From assembly GCA_031281925.1 (NCBI GenBank), contig JAITES010000105.1:1-5477 (forward strand): DNA of 5,477 bases, read 5' to 3'. The first letter of the stretch is position 1, and each line of letters begins with the position of its first letter. The position numbers and the translations under genes are program-made. The stretch is from Treponema sp. (GTDB lineage: Bacteria > Spirochaetota > Spirochaetia > Treponematales > Breznakiellaceae). The notes below the pieces were generated by a model. That model saw nothing but the letters and a program-made list of their open reading frames with translations. It was not told the DNA's origin and did not search any database. This document shows positions 5,332-5,477 of the stretch, piece after piece.

Positions 5332-5477
5332 TTACGCTTTTTTTGCCTTGATGCGTTTACGCGCCGCTTCCAGACATTCCCGGCGGAATATCACTACCGA
5401 AAGTCCGGGATACTCTATCTCTTTCCGCAGAAGTTTTGCGTTTTCTTCCACAAGCTGTTTTTTTGTTTCCAGTACGA
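5332..5477 (-). CDS. iorA: IorA-type alpha subunit, C-terminal fragment (runs off the window)
   Basis: Only the last 47 codons are visible, read from 5475 to the TAA at 5334-5332; the rest lies beyond the window edge. The peptide contains ETKKQLVEENAKLL, then YPGLSVVIFRREC, then a basic tail ending KRIKAKKA. The segment around SVVIFRREC matches the end of the thiamine-diphosphate domain of IorA, where family members read roughly G-x-S-V-I-I-A-R-x-x-C. Position directly before iorB and the 10-base gap support the assignment. In described IorA proteins (about 600-650 residues) this point is followed by a C-terminal ferredoxin-like domain with two CxxCxxC-type clusters. Here the protein stops about 13 residues after the conserved Cys, and no cysteine motif follows. 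The fragment is short, so a related thiamine-diphosphate subunit remains possible. Confidence 0.75.
   Translation of the reverse strand, partial: VLETKKQLVEENAKLLRKEIEYPGLSVVIFRRECLEAARKRIKAKKA

Overview
The window looks like ordinary chromosomal DNA of an anaerobic or fermentative bacterium. GC content is moderate, roughly 50% or slightly above by eye, with strong AGGAGG-type ribosome binding sites. The solute-binding lipoprotein has a relaxed lipobox (F-T-S-C), which fits a spirochaete such as a gut Treponema. That assignment is tentative and rests on general style, not on a marker gene. No RNA gene, mobile element, CRISPR array or origin was seen.

Left half, + strand (1-3350): a CUT1-type carbohydrate ABC importer operon. 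A near-consensus sigma70 promoter (TTGACA, 17 bp, CATAAT) carries an inverted repeat of the LacI-family operator type between its -35 and -10 boxes. It drives a lipoprotein solute-binding protein. A 150-bp spacer follows, with a terminator-like hairpin, a second perfect inverted repeat and an unused Shine-Dalgarno-like sequence. Two permeases come next: a MalG/AraQ-type one, then a MalF/UgpA-type one. This order is the reverse of the common one, and no ATPase is encoded here. The sugar is unknown.

Right half, - strand (5477-3394), convergent with the importer: the end of an IorA-type alpha subunit, a complete IorB-type beta subunit and a phenylacetate-CoA ligase (PaaK family), spaced by 10-11 bases with each ribosome binding site in or next to the preceding stop. 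Together they should interconvert aryl acids, aryl-acetyl-CoAs and aryl-pyruvates. This can serve aromatic amino acid synthesis from scavenged aryl acids, or amino acid oxidation in reverse. The visible IorA tail stops right after the thiamine-diphosphate domain, where the family normally continues into a ferredoxin-like [4Fe-4S] domain. That is the most interesting point in the window.

I did not find convincing evidence of a wholly new system. The best leads are the apparent loss of the IorA ferredoxin domain, the operator-promoter overlap, and the structured spacer between the binding protein and its permeases.
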